A stretch of 49,810 nucleotides of DNA from an uncultured Clostridia bacterium (lineage in GTDB: Bacteria; Bacillota; Clostridia; Christensenellales; DTU072): assembly GCA_944349655.1 (NCBI GenBank), contig CALVNL010000010.1:1-49810 (forward strand), read 5' to 3'. Of the stretch, positions 47,256 to 49,810 are shown in pieces. The position numbers and the translations under genes are program-made. The first letter of the stretch is position 1. Each line of letters begins with the position of its first letter. The notes beneath the pieces were generated by a model. The model made no database searches, was not told the origin of the DNA, and was given only the letters and a program-made list of their open reading frames with translations.

Positions 47256-47286
47256 AAGGGCGACGCTGTCTTGCGCCGCCCTTTTT
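47256..47286 (+). terminator. Intrinsic terminator after the anchored protein gene
   Basis: AAGGGCG (47256-47262) pairs with CGCCCTT (47277-47283), with an inner CGC/GCG pair across one mismatch, followed by T5. Confidence 0.88.
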
Positions 47287-47317
47287 CCTTATAAATTATT
47301 TGAACTTCCTTGCAAAA

Positions 47318-47638
47318 TTACTCTGTCCAGAAATATTGTTCCAGATTAACCTTCCCCTCCGTGAACGTTACTCCCTCCCTTTCCAAAAGTTCTTTCTGAC
47401 ATTTTCCGCCGCCAAAAGCAAAAGCCGAGGACACTTCTCCGTTACGGTTTACCACCCGATGACAAGGGATAACCCCGGGTTCAGGGTTAACGTGCAAGGC
47501 GTATCCTACGTATTTTGCCATTCTCGGACTTCCTGCCATTGCGGCAACAGCTCCGTAAGTGGACACTTTCCCTGCGGGAATTTTTTTCACTACGGAATAC
47601 ACTTTTTGAAAAAATCCCTTTGTATTTGTGTTTTTCAT
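47318..47638 (-). CDS. MGMT-family protein (C-terminal domain only) with PCHR motif
   Basis: 106 residues equal to the DNA-binding and active-site domain of O6-alkylguanine-DNA alkyltransferases; the N-terminal domain is absent. It keeps IPCHRVV with Cys59, so it may still accept alkyl groups, unlike alkyltransferase-like (ATL) proteins that have Trp there. Helix-turn-helix residues (KVSTYGAVAAMAGSPR, about 24-39) are present. Its ATG overlaps the stop codon of the Crp/Fnr gene (ATGA), so both are translated together. Short MGMT-family proteins like this are common in Firmicutes; their substrate is uncertain. Confidence 0.88.
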   Translation of the reverse strand: MKNTNTKGFFQKVYSVVKKIPAGKVSTYGAVAAMAGSPRMAKYVGYALHVNPEPGVIPCHRVVNRNGEVSSAFAFGGGKCQKELLEREGVTFTEGKVNLEQYFWTE

Positions 47639-48309
47639 TTTGTTAAAGCCAGAAGTTTGTTTTTGTCTTCTATCGTTATACCGTTTCTCGACAAGGAAAC
47701 TATATTTTCGTTAGCAAAATATTTCAACATTCGGCTTACGACCTCCCTCGCACTGCCTATATAACGGGCAATCTGCTCGTGGGTTATCTTAAGGATATTG
47801 CTTCCCTTTTTTGCGGCTTCGTCATAAAGAAATACGGCAAGACGCTTGTCCATACTCATAAAAAGTATCTGTTGCATCGTCCACATCACGTCGGAAAAAC
47901 GTTCCACTATAGTATGAAGAGCGAAATTTTCCACATATACGTTATTTTCGGTAAGTTGACGGAAGGCGGATGATTTTATCAGGAAAGCGTCGGTATCCTC
48001 CTCTGCGTCTATAAAAACGTCGAACGTCACCGCTTCCAGAATACAGGACGCGCTTAGCATACAGAAATCCCCTTCGTACAAGCGGTAGAGCGTGATCTCG
48101 CGCCCTTCCTCCGATAACATATAGGCTCTTATACAGCCTTTATTAACGAAAACCACTCCCGTGCAGTTTTCGTTTCCGCCGTGTATATGCTCGCCTTTAG
48201 CGTAGGTTACGGCTTTTGTCCCCGCTATCAGGTCGTCTTTTTCTCTTTCGCTTAAACGCCCCGCAAAAGGCAATTCTTCCACAAACTTTCCGACTTCTCC
48301 GAAAGCCAT
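47635..48309 (-). CDS. Crp/Fnr family transcriptional regulator
   Basis: 224 residues with an N-terminal cyclic-nucleotide-binding-type beta-roll (about 20-120), a long dimerisation helix (about 125-155) and a C-terminal winged helix with THEQIARYIGSAREVVSRMLK (about 173-193). No four-cysteine Fe-S cluster motif of classic Fnr is seen, so the signal may be a small molecule or redox-active residues. GGAGG precedes the ATG. Being coupled to the MGMT-family gene, it may control an alkylation or redox stress response; this is inference. Promoter candidate at 48338-48366. Confidence 0.93.
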   Translation of the reverse strand: MAFGEVGKFVEELPFAGRLSEREKDDLIAGTKAVTYAKGEHIHGGNENCTGVVFVNKGCIRAYMLSEEGREITLYRLYEGDFCMLSASCILEAVTFDVFIDAEEDTDAFLIKSSAFRQLTENNVYVENFALHTIVERFSDVMWTMQQILFMSMDKRLAVFLYDEAAKKGSNILKITHEQIARYIGSAREVVSRMLKYFANENIVSLSRNGITIEDKNKLLALTK

Positions 48310-48337
48310 ACATCCTCCGAGAATTTTACTTTATTTT

Positions 48338-48366
48338 ATTATACTTATTATTAGAATAATTTGGAA
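48338..48366 (-). promoter_or_regulatory. Possible promoter of the Crp/Fnr-MGMT operon
   Basis: TATAAT (48343-48338) with a poor -35 TTCCAA (48366-48361), 17-nt spacer, on the minus strand. A weak -35 would suit an activator-dependent promoter; an inverted repeat TTATT/AATAA overlaps the spacer. Confidence 0.4.
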
Positions 48367-48454
48367 GTATGATAATCAACTATTTCAAACCTTGTTGAAG
48401 TTATTTTCGTATCGGGAAAAACATATATCGCATTTACAAACGACGCGGTAAATT

Positions 48455-49183
48455 TCATGACAGTACTTTAATTTTTATTCCGAGAACGCCGTATTTATCT
48501 TCCTTTTCTTTTGTGTAATAAACATACATTGCCTTTACGGCTTCTTCCACGGACATATCTCCCATACCGGTCATTTCTGCCATATCCGATTCAAACAGCT
48601 CCCTAAAACTCTTAAAGCGGTGTAACTCTTCGACTTCGGCTATCAATATATTCATTTCCCCTTCATAGTAGCAAAACTCAATTATATCGCCGACCCGAAC
48701 CTCTTGTCTTTTTTCGTCGTTCAGGCGGACTTCCACGGTTTTTAACCCCCTTCCCATATTCCTGTAAGGGTTTTCCGTTAAATGCATGGTATGTATCTTT
48801 TTCCCTCGCAAAACGTCGGAAATTTGTGTTTCGTCCACAAACGGGCGAGGATATACGCTCTCTCTTTGTATCCCGTCGCTCCCTACCTTTCCTTTTCGGG
48901 TAAAGCCGTCCATATACCATTCCATATAAGCGTTTTCATCGGTATATTCGCCTAAAGCCGTAGCCATAAGTCCGCCCCAGCCCCTCATCGAAAAACGGGC
49001 TATCGTGCCGTCGTTCATCACGGGACAACAACCGTCTTTCTCCTGATGTGCGTCACCTCCGAACTTATAACCTTTCTCTTGTAACTCTTTTAATATCGCA
49101 TAAAAAACCGCAATCGAATTATCGCTTTCAGGATATTTCATATTATCATAATGCGTCCAACCGATAACTTTGTAAATATTCAT
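48455..49183 (-). CDS. ASCH-domain protein with an extra N-terminal domain
   Basis: 242 residues, cytoplasmic. The C-terminal part (about 130-242) has ASCH (PUA-like, RNA-binding-type) features: KTVEVRLND (148-156), VGDIIEF (164-170) and a closing YGVLGIKIKVL strand. The first 125 residues form a domain I do not recognise, with two cysteines (GCC, 51-53) and many aromatic residues. GGGGG lies before the ATG. It is alone, next to the AT-rich border of a mobile element, and may be cargo. The RNA or nucleotide it might bind is unknown. Confidence 0.75.
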   Translation of the reverse strand: MNIYKVIGWTHYDNMKYPESDNSIAVFYAILKELQEKGYKFGGDAHQEKDGCCPVMNDGTIARFSMRGWGGLMATALGEYTDENAYMEWYMDGFTRKGKVGSDGIQRESVYPRPFVDETQISDVLRGKKIHTMHLTENPYRNMGRGLKTVEVRLNDEKRQEVRVGDIIEFCYYEGEMNILIAEVEELHRFKSFRELFESDMAEMTGMGDMSVEEAVKAMYVYYTKEKEDKYGVLGIKIKVLS

Positions 49184-49216
49184 AATTCCCCCTTAAAAAA
49201 TTATAATTATAATTTA

Positions 49217-49268
49217 TAGCTATATAATCGCTCTACAAAAAGTTCCTTAATTCACCTTTAGCTATATA
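49217..49268. repeat. Direct repeat TAGCTATATA, two copies
   Basis: TAGCTATATA occurs at 49217-49226 and 49259-49268, 42 bp apart (about four helical turns). It lies in the 293-bp AT-rich gap between the ASCH gene and the integrase. Possible binding sites for a recombinase or regulator; no proof. Confidence 0.4.
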
Positions 49269-49374
49269 CAGTCTTGTAAATTTTCTACATTATAACATAA
49301 CCGAACTCTTAAATTCAATATACCATAAAAAAATCCCGAGACGTTCCGGCTGTAAACCTCCAACTTTCGTTTAG

Positions 49375-49424
49375 TAAAATAAGAAGGAAAAATGAAATAT
49401 ATAAAAAGGTTAAAGATCCGGTTT
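49375..49424 (+). repeat. Degenerate copy of the integrase start region
   Basis: This 50-bp stretch matches 49460-49509 at roughly 80% identity, covering the ribosome binding site, the ATG (49392) and the first codons. Here the reading frame stops after 11 codons. It is best read as a remnant of an earlier or duplicated integrase 5' end. Confidence 0.75.
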
Positions 49425-49459
49425 GTATAAAGCCGGGCGTATTTCTAACTGCCATCGGA

Positions 49460-49509
49460 TAAAATCAGGAGGAAAGATGAAATATATAGAGTGGTTAAAA
49501 ATCTGGCTT
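49460..49509 (+). repeat. Intact copy of the repeated integrase start region
   Basis: Second copy of the 50-bp direct repeat, 85 bp downstream of the first; it carries AGGAGG and the start codon of the intact integrase gene. Confidence 0.75.
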
Positions 49510-49810
49510 GAAAACTATATCAAGCTGTCTGTTAAGGTGAGAACCTACGAAAGGTATTCGCTAATTGTAGACAAACATATTGCAAAGGATTTAGGTGAAT
49601 GTGAGATCAAAACTCTTTCTGCTCTCGTATTGCAAAATTATATCACTCAACTATTGCGCAACGGTAATTGCAAAACAGGCAAAGGATTATCGGCAAATAG
49701 CGTAAACGGAATTATATCCGTGTTGCAAAGTTCGCTTCAAACGGCGCATTTGACAGGAGTAGCAAATTCCTATACTGCTGATAAAATCAAGCGTCCGAAG
49801 CTCATTGAAA
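49477..49810 (+). CDS. Tyrosine site-specific integrase, N-terminal part (runs off window)
   Basis: The first 111 codons are open to the window edge. The start ATG has AGGAGG about 7 nt upstream. The opening MKYIEWLKIWLENYIKL and the following R-T-Y-E-R-Y segment, then a helical region with KTLSALVLQNYI and LSANSVNGIISVLQSSL, fit the N-terminal SAM-like core-binding domain of phage integrases, with the usual spacing; the catalytic domain lies beyond the edge. Such integrases move conjugative transposons and phage-like elements. Its codon choice is more AT-rich than the surrounding genes, consistent with recent transfer. The element probably extends to the right. Confidence 0.85.
   Translation, partial: MKYIEWLKIWLENYIKLSVKVRTYERYSLIVDKHIAKDLGECEIKTLSALVLQNYITQLLRNGNCKTGKGLSANSVNGIISVLQSSLQTAHLTGVANSYTADKIKRPKLIE

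Noticed and set aside
1..49810. CRISPR array, rRNA operon or complete insertion sequence
   Set aside because: No regularly spaced repeats, rRNA-like sequence, or transposase with flanking inverted repeats was seen; the only mobile gene is the partial integrase at the right edge.

Overview
The window looks like chromosome from a Gram-positive, low-to-mid GC Clostridia-type bacterium, probably an uncultured gut lineage; a Christensenellales-like order is my guess, not something the sequence proves. Supporting signs are GGAGG-type ribosome binding sites, sigma-A promoters that almost all have a 17-nt spacer, an infC-rpmI-rplT operon with a Firmicutes-style leader attenuator, a PPi-type phosphofructokinase next to an ATP-type one, lipobox lipoproteins, and no outer-membrane genes.

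Layout. 41-2826: tRNA-Pro(GGG), rho with a long charged insertion, and an unrecognised gene, all on the minus strand. 2895-8248: a MATE transporter (+), a GH36-like alpha-galactosidase (-), a membrane-anchored GDPD-fold protein that has lost its catalytic residues (+), and a 10-TM heavy-metal permease (-). 8245-29256: a 21-kb surface-protein locus on the minus strand. It holds a 3703-residue lipoprotein (Ig-like modules, then MBG/YDG-type modules, then LamG-like modules), an AlkD-like DNA repair gene, a 383-residue membrane-anchored protein and a 2612-residue membrane-anchored MBG-type protein. 29404-35475: a five-gene operon pfkA, PPi-PFK, an anchored Fn3-like protein, typA and a polytopic membrane protein. 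35606-39720: infC-rpmI-rplT, then trmH-family, yebC and proA genes behind a terminator-like hairpin. 39829-44585: thrS, a GLUG-type lipoprotein and an alpha/beta hydrolase. 44739-47286: murG and an anchored hypothetical protein (+). 47318-49183: an MGMT-family protein, a Crp/Fnr regulator and an ASCH-domain protein (-). 49375-49810: the 5' end of a tyrosine integrase, preceded by a degenerate copy of its own start region, which marks the edge of a mobile element running off the right side.

How the genes work together. Most of the window is housekeeping (transcription termination, translation, glycolysis, proline synthesis, wall synthesis). The accessory part is the giant surface locus. Two of its proteins span the membrane at both ends and are encoded stop-to-start, while the third is lipid-anchored, so none needs a sortase. 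Adhesion or polymer binding is the likeliest role from the module types, but this is inference. The second system of note is the translation-factor operon: promoter, leader hairpin with U-tract directly upstream of infC, and an AUU start codon for IF3.
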